A DNA stretch of 64,000 nucleotides, taken from Salinicoccus luteus DSM 17002. Lineage in GTDB: Bacteria > Bacillota > Bacilli > Staphylococcales > Salinicoccaceae. The position numbers and the translations under genes were made by a program. Position 1 is the first letter of the stretch. Every line of letters starts with the position of its first letter. Below, in pieces: positions 18,398-27,838 of the stretch. The notes under the pieces were generated by a model. That model ran no database searches. It was not told the DNA's origin and saw only the letters and a program-made list of their open reading frames with translations. The stretch spans positions 85,188-149,187 of the forward strand of contig NZ_JONV01000010.1 of the NCBI RefSeq assembly GCF_000712035.1. The letters are read 5' to 3'.

Positions 18398-19000
18398 ATG
18401 AAAATACTCATGATAGACAATTACGACTCTTTTACATATAATCTTGTCCATTATCTGGAGGACAATTCCGAGGTGACGGAGGTGATGGTCCGGACACCGG
18501 ATGAGCTGGGTCAGCTTTGCCTGGAGGACGTTTCGGGCATCATCATCTCACCGGGCCCTTCCCATCCGGCAGACCGCCAGGAAGTGATGGATTTCATCGA
18601 AGGGTGCTGGCATGCGTATCCCATACTCGGCATCTGTCTTGGCCATCAGATGCTCTGGCATATGGCCGGAGGGATGGTCGGACGCGGGGTGCGCCCGATT
18701 CATGGCCACATATCGGAAATCAACCATGATGGCCAGGGGCTGTTCCGCGGTCTGCCCGGTGCCTTTACAGTCACCCGGTACCATTCACTCGTCTGCTCGG
18801 GGGAAGCGCCCCGCGGGTTCATCGTCTCGGCCCGGACAACGGATGGTGTCGTGATGGCAATACGCCACGAGCGCTATCCGGTCTACGGACTGCAGTATCA
18901 TCCCGAGGCGATCCTCTCCGAGTACGGCAGGGAGCAGTTGGGACGGTTCATCAGTGTGCTGAAGGAAGGTGAAATGGATGCAGGTCCATGTAAAGTTTAA
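18398..19000 (+). CDS. pabA: PabA, aminodeoxychorismate synthase glutaminase subunit
   Basis: A 200-residue class I glutamine amidotransferase. The catalytic triad is visible as C80 (GICLGHQ) with H168 and E170 (YHPEA). It starts with the MIDNYDSFTYN motif shared by PabA and TrpG. It should supply ammonia to the PabB half of the next gene for p-aminobenzoate and folate; TrpG is the alternative, but the downstream PabB-PabC fusion settles it. The start is awkward: AGGAGG (18364-18369) is 28 bases before the ATG at 18398, and only AAAGGA (18379-18384) is nearer. No upstream ATG, GTG or TTG is in frame. Confidence 0.88.
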   Translation: MKILMIDNYDSFTYNLVHYLEDNSEVTEVMVRTPDELGQLCLEDVSGIIISPGPSHPADRQEVMDFIEGCWHAYPILGICLGHQMLWHMAGGMVGRGVRPIHGHISEINHDGQGLFRGLPGAFTVTRYHSLVCSGEAPRGFIVSARTTDGVVMAIRHERYPVYGLQYHPEAILSEYGREQLGRFISVLKEGEMDAGPCKV

Positions 19001-20681
19001 AAAGGCGGGCAGGACGGAAGAATTTTATTTTACGGAGCCTGTCGAAGTGATGACTGAACAATACATGTCGCTGGATGAAGCGCTGGAGCGCGCCCAGCAC
19101 CATGCTGAGGGGGCACGATATGTGATTCCGGCCCTCAGCTACGAGGCGAAGGAGGGCGGCCCGTTTATCATCGGCGTCTTTGAAGCACCGGTGGACAGGG
19201 CGGCGTTCCTGAAGGATTATGATGGCGATGGTGTATACATGATGGGGGAACCCGTCTTCACAGAACCACCCGGAAAAATTATGGCGGACATCGAAAAGAT
19301 CCGAAACAGCATAAAAGACGGCCATACGTATCAGGTCAACTACACGACCCGGCTCAAAGGCACTTTTTCCGGGGACGCCCATGCTCTGTTCGAACAGCTC
19401 ATCGCAAAGAACAATGGTGACTATACGATGTTCATCCACTGGAAGGGGAGGGCAATCGTGAGCTGCTCGCCGGAACTCTTTTTCGAAGTGGATGCAGCCG
19501 GAAAGATTTCGACCCGGCCAATGAAAGGCACAGCAAGAAGGTATGACGACCCGGTGAGGGACCAGGAGAGTTTTGAGTTTCTGAAGCATTCGGGCAAAGA
19601 TCGGGCGGAGAATGTAATGATCGTCGATCTTCTGCGCAACGATCTGTCGAAAGTGGCCAGAAAAGGCAGCGTACATGTGCCTGAACGCTTCACGATCGAG
19701 CACTATGATACGGTCTATCAGATGACTTCGACAGTCGAAGCGGAACTGGCAGAAGGCACAGGGCTGCCGGATGTGATCGAAGCCCTCTTTCCGTGCGGAT
19801 CGATCACCGGGGCGCCGAAGCAGTCGACGATGGAGATCATCCGTGAACTTGAGCGCACGCCCAGGGGCTTCTATTGCGGCACTCTCGGCATCATGCATCC
19901 GGACGGCTCCCAAGTATTCAATGTCCCCATCCGTACGCTGTATATCGAAGGGGGCCGATATGAATATGGCACAGGCGGCGGCATCACCTACGATTCCATA
20001 CCCGAAAGCGAGTATGATGAAATGGTCGCCAAGACTGCCTTTCTTGAAGACGGAAGATACAAGCTGATCGAGACGATGCGTCTCGAGTCCGGGACCGTCA
20101 GGCGATTCGGGCTGCATGAGAAGCGTGTCCTGAAATCGGCACGTGCCCTTGCCTTCTCGCCGCCGGACTTCAGGAGCGAAGTCATGTCATACATTGAGAA
20201 GCACGGCCTAAATGGGATGGACGACATCTGCAGGCTCCGTGCAGTCGCCGATGCCGCAGGCCGGCTGACACTCTCACATGGAGAAGTTGAAGATATGTCG
20301 CACGCAGATGCCCGGCTCGCGGAAGGGCCGATTAATGCATCCCCGATGTTCCTGACGAATAAAACGACGGTCAGGCACCATTATCACAGTGTGAGCGATG
20401 ATTTCCCCATCGTTTTATATTATAATGAATATCAGCAACTGACCGAATTCAATATCGGCAACCTGGTCGTTGAAGAGGATGGGGAATTCCATACACCACC
20501 CGTCACCAGCGGTCTGCTTGATGGCGTGATGCGGCAGTGCCTGATGGCACAGGGAATTTTGACAGAACGGGACTATTCCCTGGAATCATTCCTTGAAAAA
20601 TATGAGAACGGCAGTATAAAAATTTATCTGATCAACAGCCTGAAAGAATGGGTGGGGATCAATCTGAATATTCCGGGGTGA
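18978..20681 (+). CDS. pabB: PabB-PabC fusion: aminodeoxychorismate synthase / lyase
   Basis: A 567-residue two-domain protein. The first part (about residues 80-350) is the chorismate-binding PabB domain with KDGHTYQVNYT, KGTARR, RNDLSKVARKGSV, CGSITGAPK and GTGGGITYDS. The C-terminal 220 residues form a class IV PLP enzyme, PabC, with NKTTVRHHY providing the likely PLP lysine and ITERDYSLESFL-type end. Together they turn chorismate and ammonia into p-aminobenzoate. The ATG at 18978 follows AGGAAGG at normal spacing and overlaps pabA by 23 bases. Such fusions are usual in staphylococci. Confidence 0.88.
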   Translation: MQVHVKFKKAGRTEEFYFTEPVEVMTEQYMSLDEALERAQHHAEGARYVIPALSYEAKEGGPFIIGVFEAPVDRAAFLKDYDGDGVYMMGEPVFTEPPGKIMADIEKIRNSIKDGHTYQVNYTTRLKGTFSGDAHALFEQLIAKNNGDYTMFIHWKGRAIVSCSPELFFEVDAAGKISTRPMKGTARRYDDPVRDQESFEFLKHSGKDRAENVMIVDLLRNDLSKVARKGSVHVPERFTIEHYDTVYQMTSTVEAELAEGTGLPDVIEALFPCGSITGAPKQSTMEIIRELERTPRGFYCGTLGIMHPDGSQVFNVPIRTLYIEGGRYEYGTGGGITYDSIPESEYDEMVAKTAFLEDGRYKLIETMRLESGTVRRFGLHEKRVLKSARALAFSPPDFRSEVMSYIEKHGLNGMDDICRLRAVADAAGRLTLSHGEVEDMSHADARLAEGPINASPMFLTNKTTVRHHYHSVSDDFPIVLYYNEYQQLTEFNIGNLVVEEDGEFHTPPVTSGLLDGVMRQCLMAQGILTERDYSLESFLEKYENGSIKIYLINSLKEWVGINLNIPG

Positions 20682-20685
20682 AGGC

Positions 20686-20898
20686 ATGTTAACTCTCTTT
20701 TTAATAATATTGGTGATTGCGATTGTGATGTTTACCCATTTCGTAGTGACATACCTCATTGAAAATGATGTCAAGATCGTGGGGGTGCTCCTCGCTTTTG
20801 TCGGAGTCATCGCAGCCATCATCATCGTACAGTTCATCATCAGTGGGATCACCGATTTCGTTGCGGGTGAATTGGATATTTTCTACAGGGATAATTAG
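20686..20898 (+). CDS. Small membrane protein, unknown
   Basis: A 70-residue protein with two hydrophobic helices (LFLIILVIAIVMFTHFVV and VGVLLAFVGVIAAIIIVQFI) and short polar ends. It begins five bases after pabBC with GGGGTGAAGG as ribosome-binding site, and the next gene follows after 25 bases, so it is probably in the same operon. I do not recognise the family. Confidence 0.6.
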   Translation: MLTLFLIILVIAIVMFTHFVVTYLIENDVKIVGVLLAFVGVIAAIIIVQFIISGITDFVAGELDIFYRDN

Positions 20899-20923
20899 GA
20901 GAACATTTGAGGAGGAACCAGTC

Positions 20924-21181
20924 ATGATTTTTGCAAATGGGGATTGCTATGTCACATACCAGCAGCCGGAACCGATCGATTCCACGAAGCGGGTGGAACT
21001 GGAGCAGGCATTTGAAGAAGGGGACCACGTCTATCTGAGGGACATGGTCACGACCGAGCACACACTCACTTTCTACTATTCTCCCATCAGAGTGATGGAA
21101 GAGAGGAACACCATTGAACCCGGTGATATCATCATAGAGGAAGTCGGGGAATTTCTCACAGGAATGGAGTTTTCAATATGA
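20924..21181 (+). CDS. KipI/PxpB-like N-terminal domain protein, 85 residues
   Basis: An 85-residue protein beginning MIFANGDCYVTY, with strong GAGGAGGAACC before the ATG. The order NGDCYVTY, a helix with VELEQAFEEG, then TEHTLTFYYSP resembles the N-terminal domain of KipI/PxpB (GDSAL..., helix, YxSLxVxYDP). Full KipI proteins are about 240 residues, so the C-terminal cyclophilin-like part is absent. It overlaps by four bases with a KipA-like gene, the usual partner of KipI, which supports the assignment. The similarity is weak and inferred by eye. Confidence 0.5.
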   Translation: MIFANGDCYVTYQQPEPIDSTKRVELEQAFEEGDHVYLRDMVTTEHTLTFYYSPIRVMEERNTIEPGDIIIEEVGEFLTGMEFSI

Positions 21182-22119
21182 GTCTAATCATACAGGACAG
21201 CGGGATGCTGACGCTTCTGCAGACACTGGACCCCGAGGATTCCGCCAGGGGCAATGAATACAACGGAGCCTGCGACCGACTTGCTCATCAGCTTGCCAAC
21301 CAGCTTGTAGGGAACAGCCCCGATCAGCCGACCATCGAAATGACGTTGCGCCCGGGGGCAATCAAATTCACAGAGCCGACCATCGTCGCCTTCTCAGGTG
21401 CGGAATTCAAGGCGAAGTCCGGCGACCGCAACATCTTCATCAACAGGATATATATGTTCGATCGTGGAGATGAGCTTGTATTCGGAGAATCCACAAGAGG
21501 GAACAGGGTCTATCTGGCTGTTGCCGGCGGCATCAAAGTCGAAGGATCGAATATTCTGCAGTCCGGTGATGAGGTCATCATGTGCCGCAACTATACTGCA
21601 CAGCATGATGAGCTTTTCAATATGCTTAAGCAGCAGAATGAAGTGAACTGGGGTGTCGACACCTATGCGCTCGTTGAAGTGTATCTGTCAGACACGTACC
21701 ATGTGGTCAGGCGTCCGGATGTGCCGGAGGAAGTCTATAGGGCCATCGAAGCCAATGAGTACACGGTGAGGAATGAGAAATACCGTGCGGCCCTGTACCT
21801 TGAAGGTGATGAGGTGGACATGGTTCCCGGTGGCATCGAACATCCGGGCCTCAAGGGTGGGGTATATATTGCAGACGGCCAGCCTGTCATTGCATTGAAC
21901 GACTTCAATGACAATACGACTGCACCGCATGCCGGTACGATACCATCCTATCATCTGCACAAGCTCGTCCAGAAGCGTGCAGGCTCCAAAATACGCTTCA
22001 AATGCATCGAGGCGGAAGATGCGCATGCGAACCTGTATGCCCACCACCTGTGGGTGAAAAGCCTGTTCAAGGCCATCGACTACAAGCTGTCGAAGGAGCT
22101 TATCAAAGAAAAGATGTAG
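21178..22119 (+). CDS. KipA/PxpC-family protein (biotin-dependent carboxyltransferase-like), divergent
   Basis: A 313-residue protein of normal KipA length. Conserved-looking parts are the N-terminal LTLLQTLDPEDSARGNEYNGACDRL (family Q-D-G-R/G region), ANQLVGNSPDQPTIEMTL and GNRVYLAVAGGI. The GSRSTY-type motif that follows AVAGG in KipA/PxpC is missing; the sequence goes directly to VEGSNILQSGDEV. PxpABC hydrolyses 5-oxoproline with ATP, but no pxpA is present here, and the motif loss makes that activity doubtful. It overlaps the mini-KipI gene by four bases. Confidence 0.65.
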   Translation: MSLIIQDSGMLTLLQTLDPEDSARGNEYNGACDRLAHQLANQLVGNSPDQPTIEMTLRPGAIKFTEPTIVAFSGAEFKAKSGDRNIFINRIYMFDRGDELVFGESTRGNRVYLAVAGGIKVEGSNILQSGDEVIMCRNYTAQHDELFNMLKQQNEVNWGVDTYALVEVYLSDTYHVVRRPDVPEEVYRAIEANEYTVRNEKYRAALYLEGDEVDMVPGGIEHPGLKGGVYIADGQPVIALNDFNDNTTAPHAGTIPSYHLHKLVQKRAGSKIRFKCIEAEDAHANLYAHHLWVKSLFKAIDYKLSKELIKEKM

Positions 22120-22125
22120 CGTGCG

Positions 22126-22155
22126 ATCCCAGGGCGGCGGCCCTGGGATTTTTTT
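22126..22155 (+). terminator. Terminator after the KipA-like gene
   Basis: Arms ATCCCAGGGC and GCCCTGGGAT followed by seven Ts. Confidence 0.9.
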
Positions 22156-22275
22156 GATGATTTCTGGCAAAATTTAAATCGCCAGCAACAATTGGGCTGA
22201 AAAATAAGGTATAATGATGTATCAGAAATAATGGACTTTTGGTAATGACCAGTGAACGGTGGGATCGGTTTTGAT

Positions 22276-24066
22276 ATGGAAAAAATTTTGAAGCAGTATT
22301 TTGGATTTGAAAATTTCAGACCTAAACAAAAGGAAATCATAGAATCGGTCGTAAGCGGCCACAATACTCTGGGCGTGCTGCCGACAGGATCAGGGAAGTC
22401 GATCTGTTTCCAGGTGCCGGGTCTGGAGATGAAGGGCCTGACGCTTGTCATCTCCCCGCTGATCTCATTGATGCGGGACCAGGTGGGGACGTTGAATGCA
22501 CAGAACATTCCGGCGGCCTACTTGAATTCGACCCTGAAAAAGAAGGAAATAGATACTGTGATGTCGGGCCTCGAATCGGGCCGGTACCAGTTTCTCTACG
22601 TGGCGCCGGAGCGTTTTAATAACGAAGAGTTCCGACAGCTGATCAGCCGGCTGGACGTTTCCCTGATTGCATTTGACGAGGCGCACTGTATTTCAAAGTG
22701 GGGCCATGACTTCAGGCCGAGTTATCAGAACATCATCCCTGTATTGAAGGAACTCGTGCCGGAGGCGACTACGGTTGGACTGACTGCCACGGCAACGGAG
22801 GAAGTCCAGGAAAACATCCAGGAGCTTCTGGACATCAAAGGGGCACATGTATATACGACAAGTGTCGCCCGGGAGAACCTGCATCTCAGCGTCAATCCGA
22901 CATATCAGCGTGAGCAGTTCATAGAATCCTACATCAAAGACCGTCCCGGTGCTCCCGGCATCGTCTATGCGGCCACACGTGCAGAAGTGGAGAAGATATC
23001 GCTCCACCTGGAAGAGCATGATGTTGAAAATGTCATCTACCATGGCGGCCTCGGCAAAGAGGAGAGGAACCGCAACCAGCGGCTGTTCATTACAGGGGAA
23101 GTGAACATCGCTGTAGCGACGAACGCTTTCGGCATGGGGATAGACAAGCCCGACATCCGCTTCATCATCCACCATAACCTGCCGGGCGATCTCGAGAGCT
23201 ACTATCAGGAAATCGGGCGTGCCGGCCGGGATGGGGAGATCAGCGAATGCATCCTGATGTCCAGTCCGCGTGACGTCAACCTCCATCAGTTCTTCATCGA
23301 CCGATCAAGCTCGACGGAACAGTACAAGGATCACATGCGTGCAAAGCTCGACCGTATGATCCAGTACAACCGGACGAACAAGTGCCTGAGCAGCTTCATC
23401 ATCAAATACTTTGATGCAGATGAATATGTAGTGGAGTGCGGGAAGTGCTCAAACTGCCGGAATCCCGGACGCACATATGACATGACGCTCGAAGCGAAGC
23501 TTGTCCTGAACCTTCTGGCGCAGAGCGAGATGCCTGTGACCAAGGAGCAGGCCATCCAGATACTGCGGGGGGAGGCGGCTGAAAACGTCCTGGCATTCAA
23601 CCTGGATACACTGAGTGCATTCGGCACGATGGAGAGCTATCTGACGAGCGAAGTCAACCATATACTGGAGGAGCTCATCTACAGGGGCTACGTGCATCTG
23701 AGGGACGAGCAGCTCTATATTGTGGACCGGAGCAGGAAAGTGATGAATGGATCGGCCACACTCCATACCGTGCCTTTCAGAAGGTTTTTTAATGAAAAGG
23801 TGGATATCAGCACAGCCTCCTCGCCGAATGAGATACTGTATGAAAAGCTGGTGGAGACGAGGCGCCGCCTTGCCGAGAAGCATGGCGTGGAGGAAGCGTC
23901 CATATTCACGGACAATGTACTCAGGGATTTTGCCAAGAAGGTGCCCGAAACCAAGCAGGATATGGTGCATATCCAGGGGGTCGGAAACTACAAACTGAAA
24001 CATTACTGCCCAGAGTTTCTCGAGACGATCAATGCATACAAGAGGCAGATGACCGAAACGGAATAA
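22276..24066 (+). CDS. recQ: RecQ-family ATP-dependent DNA helicase
   Basis: A 596-residue helicase of normal RecQ size. Residues 1-200 carry PTGSGKS (36-42), LISLMRDQV, and AFDEAHCISKWGHDFRPSY. The second RecA domain has GMGIDKPDIRFIIHHNLP and QEIGRAGRDG. The zinc-binding region (CGKCSNC plus an upstream cysteine) and a C-terminal HRDC domain follow. It unwinds recombination and repair intermediates 3' to 5'. The ATG at 22276 has GGTGGGAT upstream; the in-frame GTG at 22252 is a weaker choice. Confidence 0.9.
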   Translation: MEKILKQYFGFENFRPKQKEIIESVVSGHNTLGVLPTGSGKSICFQVPGLEMKGLTLVISPLISLMRDQVGTLNAQNIPAAYLNSTLKKKEIDTVMSGLESGRYQFLYVAPERFNNEEFRQLISRLDVSLIAFDEAHCISKWGHDFRPSYQNIIPVLKELVPEATTVGLTATATEEVQENIQELLDIKGAHVYTTSVARENLHLSVNPTYQREQFIESYIKDRPGAPGIVYAATRAEVEKISLHLEEHDVENVIYHGGLGKEERNRNQRLFITGEVNIAVATNAFGMGIDKPDIRFIIHHNLPGDLESYYQEIGRAGRDGEISECILMSSPRDVNLHQFFIDRSSSTEQYKDHMRAKLDRMIQYNRTNKCLSSFIIKYFDADEYVVECGKCSNCRNPGRTYDMTLEAKLVLNLLAQSEMPVTKEQAIQILRGEAAENVLAFNLDTLSAFGTMESYLTSEVNHILEELIYRGYVHLRDEQLYIVDRSRKVMNGSATLHTVPFRRFFNEKVDISTASSPNEILYEKLVETRRRLAEKHGVEEASIFTDNVLRDFAKKVPETKQDMVHIQGVGNYKLKHYCPEFLETINAYKRQMTETE

Positions 24067-24070
24067 TCCA

Positions 24071-24095
24071 AGCCGGCCGATGGCCGGCTCTTGTC
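24071..24095 (+). terminator. Weak terminator-like hairpin after recQ
   Basis: Perfect arms AGCCGGCC and GGCCGGCT with a three-base loop, but only a broken T-run (CTTGTCGTT). It lies between convergent recQ and the EamA gene. Confidence 0.55.
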
Positions 24096-24096
24096 G

Positions 24097-24960
24097 TTAC
24101 ATGGTGGAGTGCTTCGGCGGCCTGTTCTTCATGAACATGTAGAAGCTGGCTGAAAAAATGATGATGTAGCCGAAGATGGACAGCATGTCCGGCACTTCAT
24201 TGAAGAAGACGATGCTGAAGATTGCCGTATAGAGTATCGTGGAATAGAAGAATATCGATATCTCCCGGGCCGGAGCATAGCTGTATGCGATGGTCAGCCC
24301 GAACTGGCCGAATGCCGCAGACAGCCCGGCGAGGACGAGCATCCAGAACTGGGATGCAGTCATCGGCTCATACTGCCAGATGAAGAATGGCAGCAGGACG
24401 GCCGAGGAGAAGAAGGAGAAGTAGAAGACCACTGTATAGAATTTTTCCCGGCTGCCAAGGACCCTGAGGACCGTATAGGCTCCTGCTGCGAACAGTGCCC
24501 CGAGCACCCCGACCACGGCATACAGCGTCTCACTCGACATGGAGGGCTTGATGATGAAGACGGCACCGATGAAGGCGATGAGGATGGCAATCATCTGATA
24601 TTTGCGGATGTATTCCTTGAGGAAAACAGCGCAGAGTATTATGGTGAAGAAGGGGCTCAGCTTATTGAGTATGTCCGCATCGCTCAGCACCATCCTGTCG
24701 ATTGCGAAGAAGTTGAGCAGGACACCGGTGACACCAAGTGTCGAACGCAGCATCAGCAGCCCCTGGTTCTCCCGGCGGCCAAAAAGCTTCTCCCTGTAGT
24801 ATAATGCCAGGGAGAGGGAGACGATCATCGCAACGAAATTCCTGAAGAACGCCTTCTGGACCGTCGGCAGATCCCCGCTGTATTTTACGAAAAGGGCCAT
24901 GAGACTGAAGCCCAATGACGAGATGAGAAGGGCGATGATGCCCTTTGTTGTATTACTCAT
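24097..24960 (-). CDS. EamA/DMT-superfamily transporter
   Basis: A 287-residue protein with ten predicted membrane helices made of two EamA repeats. The first ends near FLKEYIRKYQMIAILIAFIG and the second near FFNEVPDMLSIFGYIIIF, both showing the usual E-x-G/x-G repeat end. Such proteins move metabolites or drugs; S-adenosylmethionine uptake and amino-acid export are examples in the family. No specific substrate can be read. GGAGC precedes the ATG. Confidence 0.82.
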   Translation of the reverse strand: MSNTTKGIIALLISSLGFSLMALFVKYSGDLPTVQKAFFRNFVAMIVSLSLALYYREKLFGRRENQGLLMLRSTLGVTGVLLNFFAIDRMVLSDADILNKLSPFFTIILCAVFLKEYIRKYQMIAILIAFIGAVFIIKPSMSSETLYAVVGVLGALFAAGAYTVLRVLGSREKFYTVVFYFSFFSSAVLLPFFIWQYEPMTASQFWMLVLAGLSAAFGQFGLTIAYSYAPAREISIFFYSTILYTAIFSIVFFNEVPDMLSIFGYIIIFSASFYMFMKNRPPKHSTM

Positions 24961-25176
24961 TTAAATGCAGCTCCATAATAAAATTTTTGATGAAATTTTT
25001 ATTTCACAGTTGTATGAAGACAGAGTTTTACCAAAAAATTTTTGGTCGAATTTTTGCTATAGTATAACATACATATGGTGCGACTTTGGCTATATTTAAG
25101 TGATATTATTCCCAATGAAATGTCTTATTATGCCATTGATAATTATGGATGATTATGTCATTATAGAACGTGCAAT

Positions 25177-25223
25177 ACACATATATTGTGTGTAAATTTT
25201 CAGTAGGGCACAATATATAGTGT
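25177..25223 (+). promoter_or_regulatory. Two NrdR boxes upstream of nrdIEF
   Basis: GCACAATATATAGTGT (25208-25223) fits the NrdR-box core CWATATATWG exactly. ACACATATATTGTGT (25177-25191) is a second copy one base shorter in the core. Their centres are about 31 bases apart, three helical turns, as is common for NrdR pairs. NrdR represses ribonucleotide reductase genes when dATP is high. The rest of the 370-base gap (24961-25330) is AT-rich and holds a palindrome ACCAAAAAATTTTTGGT at 25030-25046. I see no gene in it. Confidence 0.75.
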
Positions 25224-25330
25224 TTACTTACTTTAAGAAGCGTGTAAAGAGAGAATAGAAGCAACCCATGATTTTCGGACGAGAGTTCGATTATTTTATT
25301 TTGCAGGACTAGAAATGAGGGGGCGTTGGC

Positions 25331-25738
25331 ATGCTGATTGCATTCTATTCCATGACGGGGAATACCAGACGCTTCATCAGGAATTCCGGGGTGGCTGAAC
25401 ACTACGACACCTATGAAATCACTGCTTCAAACAGCAGTGGACAGATCCGGGAACCCTTCATACTCGTTACCGGAACCTATGGCTTCGGCGGGGTACCCGA
25501 TGAAGTGAAGTCGTTTCTTGAAGTGAACCACGAATTGATGGTGGGTGTCGCGTCAAGCGGCAACCGGAACTGGGGGAACAACTTTGCGCGTGCCGGAGAG
25601 CATATCAGTGACGAATACGGAGTACCATTGCTGATGAAGTTTGAGCTTCATGGAAACCAGAAAGACAGAGAAGAATTCATTGAAAAGGCAGGGGCTATGC
25701 ATGAAAGTCTTGGACGAGAAAAAATACAACCATATTGA
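25331..25738 (+). CDS. nrdI: NrdI, flavodoxin-like ribonucleotide reductase maturation protein
   Basis: A 135-residue flavodoxin-fold protein with SMTGNTRRF as FMN phosphate loop, [10 protein letters not shown], and [15 protein letters not shown], all NrdI marks. It supplies superoxide to build the dimanganese-tyrosyl radical of NrdF. GAGGGGGCG stands before the ATG. The gene overlaps nrdE by 38 bases, so the reductase operon is translationally coupled. Confidence 0.93.
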   Translation: MLIAFYSMTGNTRRFIRNSGVAEHYDTYEITASNSSGQIREPFILVTGTYGFGGVPDEVKSFLEVNHELMVGVASSGNRNWGNNFARAGEHISDEYGVPLLMKFELHGNQKDREEFIEKAGAMHESLGREKIQPY

Positions 25739-27806
25739 ACTGAATAATGAAGTGACAAAACGCGATGAAACAGGTTTTTATCAGCTGCATAAAGACCAGG
25801 AGGCCCTGGCGGTGTTCATGGAGGAGGTCAAGGACAAGACCATCCATTTCGACAGCGAGCTCGAACGTCTGCACTACCTCGTGGACAACGATTTCTACTA
25901 TGACCTGTTCGCGGAGTATTCCGAAGAGGATGTAATGGACATCGTCACGTATGCAGACAGCATTCCATTCCAGTTCAAGAGCTACATGGCAGCGAGCAAG
26001 TTCTTCAAGGACTATACATTGAAAACGAATGACAAGAAGCAGTATCTGGAGGACTACAAGCAGCATGTGGTGATTGTGAGCCTCTACCTGGCGAAGGGCA
26101 ACAAGGAACAGGCGAAACGCTTCATCCTGTCGATGATCGAGCAGCGCTACCAGCCGGCGACACCGACATTCCTGAACGCAGGCCGTGCACGCCGTGGCGA
26201 AATGGTATCCTGCTTCCTGCTTGAAGTCGATGACAGCCTGAATTCCATCAACTACATCGATTCCACAGCCAAGCAGCTTTCCAAGATCGGTGGCGGTGTG
26301 GCAATCAACCTGTCCAAACTGCGTGCCCGTGGGGAAGCGATAAAAGGCATCGAAGGCGTGGCCAAAGGTGTACTTCCGGTGGCCAAAGCGCTGGAAGGCG
26401 GATTCGGCTATGCCGATCAGCTGGGCCAGAGACCAGGCGCCGGTGCAGTCTATCTGAACATCTTCCATTATGATCTGCCTGAATTCCTGGATACGAAGAA
26501 AGTGAATGCGGATGAAGATATCCGCCTTGCAACGATCTCCACCGGACTCGTCGTCCCGTCCAAGTTCTTCGACCTGGCCAAGAACAACGATCCATTCTAT
26601 CTGTTCGCACCGCATACGGTCGAACGCGAATATGGCCAGTCATTGGACGATATGAACCTCGATGAGATGTACGATGAACTCGTTGCAAACGACAAGGTGA
26701 AAAAGCGCGAGATGGATGCACGCGAGATGCTCAATACGATTGCACAGACACAGCTGCAGTCCGGCTATCCGTACATCATGTTCAAGGACAATGCCAATAA
26801 GGTCCATCCGCTGAAGGATATCGGACAGATCAAAATCAGCAACCTCTGTACAGAGATCTTCCAGCTTCAGGAGACATCAACAATCAATGACTACGGTACG
26901 GATGACGAAATCCGCCGTGACATCTCCTGCAACCTGGGGTCGCTGAACATCGCCAATGTAATGGATTCCGGCAAGGTGCGCGACTCCGTTCATGACGGCA
27001 TCGAAGCGTTGACCGTCGTCAGTGATGACACTGCGATTGCGAACGCACCGGGCGTCAAAAAGGCGAATGATGAACTGCATTCCGTAGGCCTCGGAGCGAT
27101 GAACCTCCACGGCTACCTGGCGAAGAACAAGATCAGCTATGAATCCGAAGAGGCGAGGGACTTTGCCAATGTATTCTTTATGCTGCTTAATTTCTATTCC
27201 CTTGAAAAATCAATGCTGATCGCCAAGGAACGCGGAGAGACGTTCAAGGACTTCGAGAAATCCGACTATGCGACAGGCAAATATTTCGAGCGCTACATTT
27301 CAGAGGCGGTGGAGCCGAAATCCGAAAAGGTTGCGGCCCTTTTCTCCAATATCCACATCCCAAGCCAGCAGGATTGGGAGGCACTGCGTGATGAAGTGAT
27401 GGAAAATGGCCTGTTCCATGCGTACCGCCTGGCAATTGCGCCGACACAGAGCATCTCCTATGTACAGAATGCAACCAGTTCCGTGATGCCGATTGTGGAT
27501 ACGATCGAGCGCCGGACCTACGGCAACTCGGAAACGTTCTATCCAATGCCGTTCCTCTCTCCGGAGACGATGTGGTACTACAAGAGTGCATTCAATACGG
27601 ACCAGATGAAGCTGCTCGATATGATTGCGACAATCCAGCAGCATATCGACCAGGGCATCAGCACAATCCTGTATGTGAATTCCGACATTTCTACAAGAGA
27701 ACTGGCAAGACTGTATATATACGCACACCATAAAGGATTGAAATCCCTCTATTACACAAGGAACAAACTGCTCAGCGTAGAAGAGTGCACAAGCTGTTCC
27801 GTGTAA
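25701..27806 (+). CDS. nrdE: NrdE, class Ib ribonucleotide reductase large subunit
   Basis: A 701-residue protein starting [20 protein letters not shown], very like staphylococcal NrdE. Visible motifs include [20 protein letters not shown] (active-site cysteine region), [28 protein letters not shown], and the C-terminal redox pair in EECTSCSV. It reduces ribonucleoside diphosphates to the deoxy form in complex with NrdF. I chose the ATG at 25701 rather than the frame start at 25641, because the protein then begins as its relatives do. Confidence 0.95.
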   Translation: MKVLDEKKYNHIELNNEVTKRDETGFYQLHKDQEALAVFMEEVKDKTIHFDSELERLHYLVDNDFYYDLFAEYSEEDVMDIVTYADSIPFQFKSYMAASKFFKDYTLKTNDKKQYLEDYKQHVVIVSLYLAKGNKEQAKRFILSMIEQRYQPATPTFLNAGRARRGEMVSCFLLEVDDSLNSINYIDSTAKQLSKIGGGVAINLSKLRARGEAIKGIEGVAKGVLPVAKALEGGFGYADQLGQRPGAGAVYLNIFHYDLPEFLDTKKVNADEDIRLATISTGLVVPSKFFDLAKNNDPFYLFAPHTVEREYGQSLDDMNLDEMYDELVANDKVKKREMDAREMLNTIAQTQLQSGYPYIMFKDNANKVHPLKDIGQIKISNLCTEIFQLQETSTINDYGTDDEIRRDISCNLGSLNIANVMDSGKVRDSVHDGIEALTVVSDDTAIANAPGVKKANDELHSVGLGAMNLHGYLAKNKISYESEEARDFANVFFMLLNFYSLEKSMLIAKERGETFKDFEKSDYATGKYFERYISEAVEPKSEKVAALFSNIHIPSQQDWEALRDEVMENGLFHAYRLAIAPTQSISYVQNATSSVMPIVDTIERRTYGNSETFYPMPFLSPETMWYYKSAFNTDQMKLLDMIATIQQHIDQGISTILYVNSDISTRELARLYIYAHHKGLKSLYYTRNKLLSVEECTSCSV

Positions 27807-27838
27807 TATAATCGAGCGACGATAAAGGAGTCATTAAA

